A DNA stretch of 64,000 nt from JASSUD01 sp031963445 (GTDB taxonomy: Bacteria > Pseudomonadota > Gammaproteobacteria > Burkholderiales > Burkholderiaceae). Shown here piece by piece: positions 44,801 to 52,591 of the stretch (the stretch's first letter is position 1; the number at the start of each line of letters is the position of its first letter). The stretch is taken from the NCBI GenBank assembly GCA_031963445.1, contig JASSUH010000001.1, positions 868,001 to 932,000 on the forward strand. The letters are read 5' to 3'. The notes under the pieces were generated by a model that was not told the origin of the DNA, did no database searches, and saw only the letters and a program-made list of their open reading frames with translations. Both the position numbers and the translations under genes were made by a program.

Positions 44801-45393
44801 GTATGCCGCATATGGATGGCTGTGATCTGGTCCATGCGTTAAGAGATGCAAATATTCAGACGCAAGTTATCGTCATTACCGCCAGTACCATTTCGCATGA
44901 AGGGATCGATATTAAGACCCAGGGCGTTGCGAATGTTCTGCATAAACCAGTCTTAATGGCACAGCTTGGTAGTGCTTTGAAGAAAGTTTTACGCGTCATA
45001 AAAGAAAAACTTATTACGCAGCCTGACTCCTCTTCTGTTCAACAAATATCTGCTCCAGAGGTTGAGATACTTGTTCCAACTCAGAGTGTGCTATCGCTTG
45101 ATCTAGAGTTGAAAAATATCTTTGTCGAATCTTGGCAAACTGACCTGCCTGCATTGCAGCAAGCGTTTGAGTTGGCATTGCAATCCGAAACAGGAGATAC
45201 GCAAGCTTTTCAAAGTCAATTGCATAAACTGTGGGGAGCGCTGGCTGTGCTAAATGAACAAAAATTAAGCCAGTTATGCGAGCAACTTAAGGATGAATGC
45301 CGTGCACAAGGAATCAGCGCGGTGCAGACTTTATATGAAGAATTTGTGCAACAAGTGAACGATACTGCGCGCAAATATCAAGAAGGAAATTAA
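41836..45393 (+). CDS. hybrid sensor histidine kinase (TM-sensor-TM-PAS-HK-REC-Hpt)
   Basis: The 1185-aa inner-membrane kinase has TM1 (about 62-84), a 310-residue periplasmic sensor, TM2 (about 398-419), a PAS-like domain (about 435-550), HisKA with phospho-acceptor His576 (AAMGHEIRTPLHG), HATPase (ILMNLLSNATKF near 686; DSGVGI; GTGLGLS), a receiver-like segment at about 810-900 that lacks the aspartate, a true receiver with Asp987 (VLTDLGMPHMDG), and an Hpt domain with His1130 (QLHKLWGAL). The plan is RcsC/BvgS/ArcB-like. No response regulator lies next to it, so the output partner is elsewhere. Terminator at 45431. Confidence 0.93.
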   Translation: MGTPSQVSKRFPKWRIAARFVRKALSRKLRAVVKYLDHCFSKRTNHGQAIYLVGSYYRRLLYGGASVLTVVILAASAVSAYAFIQNYLNDQESIFFAQKEAVSAAVERVEARLRGFTMFQSTTWPLWDRHGEDFIPVPKYQRLLKENNGIVVAGDDITVKPYSIISTLTNPEDAPQLAQAIKILRDISPFPSLHMLEKGSALNSFMYDSSKRFLAIYPSFDAVTGLRKAKSPDLQTFICQESAVVEKELAKYPEEELKRGKIVWIPLHWNSFIGEAMAHFAGTIYHGDKRVAVLVFSVRPQDFPRFFLSKDRETPNFFVIARERAHFIRIQKQVPEVARYADIALQNWDLFRAADSKIKLFRVGGTLFFTQHILSPDWVAVYALDWRKLFVGLKGEFTLTLVFTLGLLTILWVFVFIFERYIFSPIQARSQRVYESEKFNSTVISTAPVGLSVIDIETGKVVIKNDIANRLLKDEPDEVDESYRKLLETYLHTVNQVGKNQPDAFYNEMSFLDIEGKRRDLAVSFAPSRYQGRDVVLCGLSDISARKEAERLLLEAKRAADNANQAKSMFLAAMGHEIRTPLHGALGNLELLDRELLQTGQKELVATIRRSFETLLVLLNDILDLSKIEAGELKIESSVFNLKSIIESCARTFSPLILKKGVHFFCLIDPHLHHRFMGDGARIQQILMNLLSNATKFTDVGKIMLKADLIDDGKGHYRVRFQVADSGVGIAKQNQAKLFSPFTQADTSITRRFGGTGLGLSLCKKLSDLMGGTISLTSEEGLGTIFVIDLPLELVSEQPLSKHLEGQSILLVCSTVLWTDLLTEMFELGGGVVSSVKHIEDIEISAYSSSTILVIAQSGGNGELIWQSTVIRHFRGPIVISPAGPYQPEFRNGAIYVSSLSNRALRKAFQLVLDEDYSQPLTVMHVQKESHEQQGVAILVAEDDPVNRRLLLSQLQALGYNNVEEAVDGKEAFEKCKKKSYDVVLTDLGMPHMDGCDLVHALRDANIQTQVIVITASTISHEGIDIKTQGVANVLHKPVLMAQLGSALKKVLRVIKEKLITQPDSSSVQQISAPEVEILVPTQSVLSLDLELKNIFVESWQTDLPALQQAFELALQSETGDTQAFQSQLHKLWGALAVLNEQKLSQLCEQLKDECRAQGISAVQTLYEEFVQQVNDTARKYQEGN

Positions 45394-45430
45394 GTCTGTC
45401 TCGATACTCGTGTGCGCTTTATTAATGAGA

Positions 45431-45460
45431 AAGCTGCCCAGCTAAGGGCAGCTTTTTTAT
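45431..45460 (+). terminator. rho-independent terminator of the hybrid kinase
   Basis: AAGCTGCCC (45431-45439) pairs with GGGCAGCTT (45446-45454), then TTTTATTAT. Classic form. Confidence 0.85.
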
Positions 45461-45522
45461 TATGTTCTGTATTTAAAAAGGCGACTTTATTCTAGCCAAA
45501 TTCATAAAGTAGAAAATTAAAA

Positions 45523-45562
45523 AACCTCTGCATGATGCTGCTACAGGGGTTATGCAGAGGTT
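45523..45562. repeat. GGTTATGCAGAGG-family hairpin
   Basis: AACCTCTGCAT (45523-45533) pairs perfectly with ATGCAGAGGTT (45552-45562). GGTTATGCAGAGG also lies at 14834-14848 and, with one change, at 58252-58265. Confidence 0.65.
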
Positions 45563-45563
45563 C

Positions 45564-45719
45564 CTTAAAGCTTGTTCACGCTCTCAAAGAGGAGAGATTT
45601 GAGAGGTCTCCGGCAGTTATGTTGGGGTTCCTTCGTCACCCCAACCTACGATTCTTTGGCAAGGTTTGTAGGTTGGGGTGACGAAGGAACCCCAACGTGT
45701 GCATCAACAGCCTCTTAGT
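45564..45719. mobile_element. MITE-like element, copy D
   Basis: CTTAAAGCTTGTTCACGCTC at the left, GGTTGGGG hairpin core, and ATCAACAGCCTCTTAG at the right. The right end overlaps the last codon of the FUSC gene: the TAA stop (45715-45717) is part of the terminal repeat. Confidence 0.75.
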
Positions 45720-48069
45720 TTGCCGGCAAACGAATCACGCTTGCATCTTTAACAATAAGCTGTGAGACGGTAATCATCTGCTTGCATTGGTGAGCGAGTA
45801 ATTTAAGGTCTTGCACCATTTCAGCCGGTACCGCTTCGGTTTGCTGTGCGTTGACTACCATTGAATCAAGTTCGTGAGACAACGCTTTGATCATATCGAG
45901 CCGCTCACTGCTGCTGGTATGGGTATCTGCATCTGCTTCAATGCGCTCAGGTTGAGGCGTGTCATTTGCATGATTGTCCACCTCTCCCGCTTGAGGCTTA
46001 TCCGGTATGCTGGCGCTAGCCTCTGCTTGTGCCAGGTTACTATCTATCACGGTCAGTGCATGGGCCAGCGCTGGCTTATTGGTGCTCTCAATGGCAGCGA
46101 TCAAGGGTGCGGCAGACGTGATCTGTGCTGCTAGTACATGGCTTTGGATTAATAAATCGTTTAATTCAGCGACAAATTTCTGCTGCGATTTTGGCTCAAG
46201 TATCATCCGCGAAAAAGCATTGCCTAAGTTCGCAAACGCAATATGCATATTCTTGCGCGCAAGGCGATAGCGCAAATCACGCTCAGCCAGTAAAGAAGAC
46301 ACACTCGCTTTACTTACCGCACTATTGAGCCATGCTCGTGCATTGTTAGCTAGCTTTTCATTAATGGAGCGCACCGCTTCAAAATATTCCCGTATCGAGC
46401 CAATCACATTCTTTACTAAAGGCCCCATAAAGCGATACTCCCAATAGGGGAAGAGATAGCTCATCGCAACCGCAATGGCTCCGCCTATTGCGGTGTCGAG
46501 CGCTCGCTCTCCAATGAGTCGCATACTTTCAGGAGCCAGCAAGTGATACAAGATCAATACATACGAGGAAGTAAAGACGACGCTCGCTGGATAGTTGAAA
46601 AGTAGCAAGCTATAGCTCATCACCATGCAGGTAAACATAATGAGCAACAAAGTGTGCGGTGACTTGACGAAGGTGATCAACACCACGCTAAGTGCGCAAC
46701 CGATGCCTGTGCCGATTAAGCGATGCATATTGCGCTGCTTGGTTAACGAAAAGCCTGGCTTCAAAATAACGATGCTGGTTAAGCAAATCCAATAGCTATT
46801 AGTCAGTGGTAAAAGTTTGCCAAGCCAAAACCCAAATGCAACCGCCGCAGTGACCCGCAGTGCATGCCGAAAGCTGGGTGAGGTTAGGGTTAAGTTAGAA
46901 AAAATCTGTGCCATGGAGACTTTGCGATGCTGTAAAAAATCTTGCAGCATTTGATCAAGATTTATTTCTGTTTTGAGCGAGCTTTTCTCCATGCGAGTGT
47001 TGCTGCGCATTCTGTCAATCAGGCGCGATAAGCTCCATACTCGCCTGCACGTGGCGACTAATGCTGCATAGGCTTCTGGGTGCTTGTCTGGAAGATGCTT
47101 TTTACGCATCACTTCGATTTCATATTCAATCGCGCGTAACTCGGCTTTGATTCTTGCTTGCGGTTGCAAAGGCTGGTCTTGCAACACAGCTAAGCCGACC
47201 GTTTCAAGGTCATGCGCAATTTTGCGCAGCAGATCACGGAAAAAAATCATCACATCTGAGCCACCAAACGTGCTGCGTAGCAATACATAATCCGTGTGAG
47301 CGGCCACCACCATTTCATGCAAATCAACAATATTGATGAAAAGATTAAAAAGCATCGTGCGTTGCCCATCGAGCTTACCGGCACGCAGATTGGGCAAATT
47401 ACGCAGCACAATGTCGCGCGCTGCATCTTGCAAATCGACGGCAGTAATTTGCTTAGTGACGAGCTGTCGATAGCATTCGTCAAGCTCGTTTTCTAGCTCG
47501 TAAAAATTGGCGCGGGCACGTAGATATTCAGCCGTTGCAAAGACGCTTTCGGCAATCGCTTGCTGCTCAAGCCGATGTGATTGCCAGCCACTGACCAAGG
47601 TACTCCAGTAGGTGTACCAAAGTCCGCCAACACCAATCCAAGCGGCATTGATCAATGCTTCAGAAGGGGTAAAGTGCTTGCCAAAGGTGACCGCCATAAT
47701 AAAAAGCGCAGCGAAGCTAATCTGCGGCCATTTAAAACCGTAAACGACTAGCATCGATAGCACAAAAGTCAGTGCTACCACGGTCAGCCAGAGCGTAGCT
47801 GGGTTGGCTGTCGCTATGCCGGCCATGATCGCCACTAAGAAACCTAGTAGCGAGCAGGTCAGCATTTCATTATGTTTATATTTCAATGGCCCTGGCATAT
47901 CGACCGTGCAAACGCTAAGCGCACCTGTCGAAATCGTAAAACCTAGCTCGCGATTGTCAAATATCACCAGCATCAATACAGCTGGTAGCGATATGCCCAC
48001 CGCAATGCGCAGCCCGCCGTAAAAGTACTGGCTATATAAAAACTTTTTAATTTCTACTGAGTAGCGCAT
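45715..48069 (-). CDS. FUSC-family inner-membrane protein (YccS/AaeB-like)
   Basis: The 784-aa protein has two membrane blocks: about 6 helices at 18-160 and about 6 at 405-560, each followed by a cytoplasmic helical domain. This is the duplicated fusaric-acid-resistance (FUSC) fold of AaeB/YccS-type efflux or permease proteins. The C-terminus (about 690-784) has an acidic, Pro/Glu/Ala-rich stretch and its stop codon comes from a repeat element, so the end may be altered. The start ATG at 48069 has a weak ribosome site. Substrate unknown; aromatic acids are typical of the family. Confidence 0.88.
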   Translation of the reverse strand: MRYSVEIKKFLYSQYFYGGLRIAVGISLPAVLMLVIFDNRELGFTISTGALSVCTVDMPGPLKYKHNEMLTCSLLGFLVAIMAGIATANPATLWLTVVALTFVLSMLVVYGFKWPQISFAALFIMAVTFGKHFTPSEALINAAWIGVGGLWYTYWSTLVSGWQSHRLEQQAIAESVFATAEYLRARANFYELENELDECYRQLVTKQITAVDLQDAARDIVLRNLPNLRAGKLDGQRTMLFNLFINIVDLHEMVVAAHTDYVLLRSTFGGSDVMIFFRDLLRKIAHDLETVGLAVLQDQPLQPQARIKAELRAIEYEIEVMRKKHLPDKHPEAYAALVATCRRVWSLSRLIDRMRSNTRMEKSSLKTEINLDQMLQDFLQHRKVSMAQIFSNLTLTSPSFRHALRVTAAVAFGFWLGKLLPLTNSYWICLTSIVILKPGFSLTKQRNMHRLIGTGIGCALSVVLITFVKSPHTLLLIMFTCMVMSYSLLLFNYPASVVFTSSYVLILYHLLAPESMRLIGERALDTAIGGAIAVAMSYLFPYWEYRFMGPLVKNVIGSIREYFEAVRSINEKLANNARAWLNSAVSKASVSSLLAERDLRYRLARKNMHIAFANLGNAFSRMILEPKSQQKFVAELNDLLIQSHVLAAQITSAAPLIAAIESTNKPALAHALTVIDSNLAQAEASASIPDKPQAGEVDNHANDTPQPERIEADADTHTSSSERLDMIKALSHELDSMVVNAQQTEAVPAEMVQDLKLLAHQCKQMITVSQLIVKDASVIRLPAN

Positions 48070-48252
48070 TGCGTATTAAAGGGCAGCGTTAAAGGGCACG
48101 AGTCTAGCGTATTTTTGGCGCGCCCACATCCTACTATTTAGCTAAGAAATTTGGCGCGATAGCTAATAAAATCCGATCACACTGCGATAAAGATTGAATC
48201 ACCCAGTCATAGCCTATCCATCCCTATTCATCCTTTACATCGAGCGAGCCTG

Positions 48253-51200
48253 ATGCTTACGCTGTTTTATGCAAACCGTTATGAAGTGCTAGTTGAGGCT
48301 TTGCTTGGTGAACTAGCGCACTGTTCTTCCAATCCTTGGCAGGCAGAGTCGATTATTGTGCCAAGCACGGCGCTGCGCCGTCGGCTTGAGCTTGATCTTG
48401 CGTCGCGTTTTGGCGTTTGCGCGAATGTAAATTTCACTTACCTGGGGCAATGGTTATGGCAGCAAGTCGGACAGATGTTCTCGTTGCCGCCGCAGTCGCT
48501 GTACGCTAAAGAGCGGCTGGTATGGCGCTGCTACCGCTTGCTTGATCCGCAAAACGAATGCTGGGCAGAGGATGATCGAGTTGGTGCGTACTTACGGGTA
48601 GCGGATGAGAGCATGCGTTATGAACTGGCGCAGCGTGTCGCGGCACTTTTTGACCAGTATTTAACTTATCGCCCTGATTGGCTTATAGCTTGGCAAGAGG
48701 GACGCTCGGTTTTATCAGCGCCTGATGCGGTGCAGCAAACAGGGCAGCCTGCATTAATCGCCAATCAAGCACAGCGCAGCGATGAACGCTGGCAGGCTGA
48801 ATTATGGCGCTGCTTAAGCGCTGAGACGCAAGCATTGAATGAGCCGGCGTTATCTATGCAGCATTTTTTAATTGAGTTGCGTCAGCAGGCAACGCAGGCT
48901 ACTTCCGCCACAGCAGCTTGGCCGCAACGGGTGAGTGTGTTTGCGCTGCCAACCATGCCTCCTTTACATCTCGCTGTGTTGCGTGAGTTAGCGAGCTACA
49001 TGGACGTACATCTCTATTTACTAAACCCTTGCCGTGAATATTGGTATGACATTGTGCGTACTGGGCGTGTGGCCGAATTGGCTTTAGCGCAGCAGATTGA
49101 TTACCAGGAAATTGGCAACTCGCTGTTAGCCGAATGGGGACGTCAAACACAAGCGCAATTGCATGTGCTGCAGGAGATGACGCAAGACACAGCCGTGCTC
49201 GAAGCGACCAAATATCTAGAAAACCCCGCGCCAACTTGGCTTGCTGCTGTACAAAACGCGATTCTTAATTTACAGGAGCAGCCGCTTAAACCGGATACTG
49301 AAGCGGCTGATGGTGTTGAAAGTATTGAAGTTCATGTTTGTCACAGCCTGGTGCGGCAACTCGAAGTGCTGCATGACCGACTCCTTGCCTTATTTAATCA
49401 AGATCCAACGCTTGAGCCAGCTGACGTATTGGTGGCGGTGCCTAATTTAACCGATGCTGCGCCGTTAATTGATGCTGTTTTTGGCCATGTATTTACTGCA
49501 ATGTCCGGGCCGCAGCGTATTCCTTACTACATTACGGGTTTGCCTCCGTCGCGTATCAATCCTATTGCACGTGTGCTGGATAGTATGTTGACGTTGCCGC
49601 AGCGAGAGGTTGCGTTGACTGACTTGCTCGAGTGGCTACAGGTAGAGGCGTTAGCCGCACGCTATGGCATTGAAGCGGTGCAGCTTGAAATCGTTGAGAA
49701 TTGGCTGCAAGCAGCGGGTGCGCGTCGCGGTTTTGCACCTGAGTCAGACGCCCCTAGCGCTTCTCCCAAACGGCATACCTTTGCCGACGCATTGATGCGC
49801 CTTTATCTTGGTTATGCGTTGCCAGAGGGGGCGCTGCCAAATGGTGGTTGGCTTCCCATCGCAGGGGCAGGGGGGGAAGCGGAATTATTGGGCCGCTTAT
49901 CCGATTTGGTCGATGCGCTGGATGAATTCGCCCATGCATGTACCATCGCGCGTACGGCTGAGGGGTGGCACGTCCTGCTAAACGCTGCGCTTGAGCGCTT
50001 CTTTAGTACGCAAGTGCCTTATGCATCACAAGTGGCCCAAGTGCAGCAAGCACTCTCCGAATTGGCCGAGGCGATAACTGCCGGGGCACCAGATACACTA
50101 ATCCCCGCTGCCGTGATACGCCGCGCGCTAGCCTCTACGTTGGATGCTGCTGCGCCAGGCGGTGTGCCAAGCGGTGGGGTGACCTTCGCGGCTTTTCCAA
50201 GCCTGCGCGGCTTGCCGTACCGAGTGATTTGCTTGCTTGGATTAGAGCAGGGCGTGTTGCCAAGTATTGCGCGCGCGGATGAGTTTGACCTGATGGCCGC
50301 CTTTGGCCGAACAGGAGACCGCCAGAGGCGTGCTGATGAACGAAATCTGTTCCTTGATCTGTTGTTAGCTGCCAGAGAGTATTTGTTGCTGGCTTACACG
50401 GGGCGCAGCTTACGTGACAACGCGCCATTGCCGCCTGCAGCGCCGGTCGATGAACTGCTCGATTATCTAAGCCAGGCATTAGCCGGCGCTGATGCGGCGC
50501 CTGAAGCGCTACGTATTGCACGTCAGCGTTTTATTATTGAGCACCCGTTGCAGGCTTTTTCAAATGATTATTTCCCCTCGGTCGTAACGCGCGACAGCCG
50601 CTTATTTACCTATGATGCCACTCGCGCTGAGATTGCGACTACGCTTGCTTTACCCGCTGAGCAACGAGCCAAGCTGTTACCTTTTTTTGCTAAACCGTTG
50701 GCTGCAGCTGGCGCTTCTGAGGTGGCCTTTGCTGACTTTGCGCAATTTTGGCGACATCCGGGGCGAGCGCTGTTGCGTGATCGCTTGGGTGCTTCGCTGC
50801 GTTATTCAACCTCAGCGCCTGTAGATACGGAGCCTTTTGAATTTGATTGGTCTGCCCGTGATGCGCTAGCCATGCGCTTATTACCTCTATTGCTTGCTGA
50901 TGACGCAGTGACTGAGGAGGCTTTAGCTGAGTCTAATGATGATGCACTGCCTATTGCGTTAGCTGAACGTGCCGCTCGTATCGCGCAGGCTAGCCCAGAG
51001 ATACCGAGTGGGGCATTGGGTGAGATTTGGTGTAAGCATGAATTAAATACGCTGACCCAATTTGCCGTGCGCGTGCGCAAGGCTTTGGTGAATAGCGTCC
51101 CTTATTCATTTACTTTGAACTTAAAGCCATTATGGCCCGTTGATTTGCCTGTGCCAGATAGCCGTGTTGGTATTACTGATGCACCAGTGACGCTGAATGG

Positions 51201-51672
51201 CACGTTTTCAGCGCTGACGGAGCAAGGTTTAGTGCTCTATCGTTATGCGCGCCCTAATGTACGCGATTATTTAGATGCATGGCTGCATCATTTAGCGTTA
51301 TGTATTGCAGCGCCTGCAGACGTGATTCCTCGCACGCTGTGGCTTGGCCAGACCCAGAGTTTTACTTTCACAGCGGTGACTGACGCAGCGTGCTATCTAG
51401 GGCAGCTTATTGCGCTCTATCAGGCTGGCCTTTGTTCCCCGTTACATTTTTTCCCAAAAAGCGCCTGGGCTGCAGTCACAGAAAGCGAGGCAGCAGCCTC
51501 TAGAGTGTGGTTAGGTACTCAACAAACAATAGGAGAAGCACAAGATCCTTATTGGCGCACTGCTTTGCGCGAGCAGAGTGGGGAAGCAGTGCTTGATGAA
51601 GAATTTATGAAGCTAGCGCGGAGCGTGTTTGAACCTTTGCAAGAGCATCTTGAAATAAATGAAGAACAATAG
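48253..51672 (+). CDS. recC: exonuclease V gamma subunit RecC
   Basis: The 1139-aa subunit recognises Chi and channels the 3' strand in RecBCD. It begins LTLFYANRYEVLVEALL, the usual RecC start, and shows the helicase-like fold without Walker A (STALRRRLELDLASRFGVCANVNF, then FALPTMPPLHLAVLREL), and the late GEIWCKHELN-type region and inactive nuclease-like domain. Full length. RecB follows at 52592 on the same strand but with a gene in between on the other strand. Confidence 0.93.
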   Translation: MLTLFYANRYEVLVEALLGELAHCSSNPWQAESIIVPSTALRRRLELDLASRFGVCANVNFTYLGQWLWQQVGQMFSLPPQSLYAKERLVWRCYRLLDPQNECWAEDDRVGAYLRVADESMRYELAQRVAALFDQYLTYRPDWLIAWQEGRSVLSAPDAVQQTGQPALIANQAQRSDERWQAELWRCLSAETQALNEPALSMQHFLIELRQQATQATSATAAWPQRVSVFALPTMPPLHLAVLRELASYMDVHLYLLNPCREYWYDIVRTGRVAELALAQQIDYQEIGNSLLAEWGRQTQAQLHVLQEMTQDTAVLEATKYLENPAPTWLAAVQNAILNLQEQPLKPDTEAADGVESIEVHVCHSLVRQLEVLHDRLLALFNQDPTLEPADVLVAVPNLTDAAPLIDAVFGHVFTAMSGPQRIPYYITGLPPSRINPIARVLDSMLTLPQREVALTDLLEWLQVEALAARYGIEAVQLEIVENWLQAAGARRGFAPESDAPSASPKRHTFADALMRLYLGYALPEGALPNGGWLPIAGAGGEAELLGRLSDLVDALDEFAHACTIARTAEGWHVLLNAALERFFSTQVPYASQVAQVQQALSELAEAITAGAPDTLIPAAVIRRALASTLDAAAPGGVPSGGVTFAAFPSLRGLPYRVICLLGLEQGVLPSIARADEFDLMAAFGRTGDRQRRADERNLFLDLLLAAREYLLLAYTGRSLRDNAPLPPAAPVDELLDYLSQALAGADAAPEALRIARQRFIIEHPLQAFSNDYFPSVVTRDSRLFTYDATRAEIATTLALPAEQRAKLLPFFAKPLAAAGASEVAFADFAQFWRHPGRALLRDRLGASLRYSTSAPVDTEPFEFDWSARDALAMRLLPLLLADDAVTEEALAESNDDALPIALAERAARIAQASPEIPSGALGEIWCKHELNTLTQFAVRVRKALVNSVPYSFTLNLKPLWPVDLPVPDSRVGITDAPVTLNGTFSALTEQGLVLYRYARPNVRDYLDAWLHHLALCIAAPADVIPRTLWLGQTQSFTFTAVTDAACYLGQLIALYQAGLCSPLHFFPKSAWAAVTESEAAASRVWLGTQQTIGEAQDPYWRTALREQSGEAVLDEEFMKLARSVFEPLQEHLEINEEQ

Positions 51673-51780
51673 CTACAAGAGCGTGCATCAAATACTGAAA
51701 AGACTCGGTGGGATTTGAATAAATCACGTGCAGTGAATGCCGGTGCGCACAGTATATTAGTGCTTGCCGTGAAACTATAA

Positions 51781-52401
51781 CTAATTAGTCTGCTGACTCA
51801 GGGTCCACGCTATTTCTACAATAAATGCTTTATTTTGTATATTTGTATATTTGCCTATTATTTTTTCTGGGATTATTCCTTGAGAAAGATTTATTACGTC
51901 TTCTTTTTCTAATTTTCCAAAAATCCCTTCAAGTATTTCTTGTGGGGATAGGGGGTCGCTTAGTGCGTAAAGTTCTTTGTTACTCTTCTCATTAAGAGAT
52001 ATATGTTCATATATTTTTTTAACGTTATTTTTTACAAGTGCATCATCATTATCTGGCACTGATAATTGGCTTGAAAGATAATTTAAGTTATTTTTATATT
52101 GCTTCTGCATTTTGGTAAATTTATCCTCCATTTCAGTAAGTTCAGTCTGCATTTTGGTAAATTTATTCTGTCTGTTTTTTATTTGATTAAATAAATTTCC
52201 CGATTTTTGTTTAATGCTTTTCAGATTGTCATTTGTTTTTTCAGATAGTTTGGAAAAATTGACTTTAATCTTAGATGATCTGGCGGTGCAATCTTCTCTT
52301 ATGGATAAATAAGCCCCTTTAATTTTGGTGGGCACGGTATATAAATTTTCTCTGGATAGATTTGAGCTTATTGATGCAACTACATCTCTAAATGATCTCA
52401 T
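51781..52401 (-). CDS. AT-rich coiled-coil protein between recC and recB
   Basis: I choose the ATG at 52401 with GAGGAAA 6 bp upstream (206 aa) over an upstream TTG. The product is Lys/Asn/Ser-rich with a coiled coil (NRQNKFTKMQTELTEMEDKF, FTKMQ repeated twice) and a short C-terminal region with LSPQEILEGIFGKLEKEDVI. No membrane segment. Base composition is far more A/T-rich than recC and recB, and it lies antisense to them, so it is a recent insertion. LSPQEILEGIF plus following resembles helical repeat linkers in effectors; no family name. Confidence 0.7.
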   Translation of the reverse strand: MRSFRDVVASISSNLSRENLYTVPTKIKGAYLSIREDCTARSSKIKVNFSKLSEKTNDNLKSIKQKSGNLFNQIKNRQNKFTKMQTELTEMEDKFTKMQKQYKNNLNYLSSQLSVPDNDDALVKNNVKKIYEHISLNEKSNKELYALSDPLSPQEILEGIFGKLEKEDVINLSQGIIPEKIIGKYTNIQNKAFIVEIAWTLSQQTN

Positions 52402-52591
52402 ATTTTTCCTCAAGAATTGAAATAAGCCTATCTGATGTTGTGTCTTATTCAAGATAAGTCAGAAATTATATGTAATAGATCGATATACGAAATTTTGTAT
52501 ATTTTAGAGAAGGTAAGGAGTGGGCTCGATTTAACTTATGCTGCTTTTACCATGTAAAGATTCTTTAATTCAAAAACAGGCTGTTTAAAAA

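Noticed and set aside
44342..44851. 169-codon minus-strand frame inside the hybrid kinase
   Set aside because: Antisense shadow of a well-supported domain region with no start signal.
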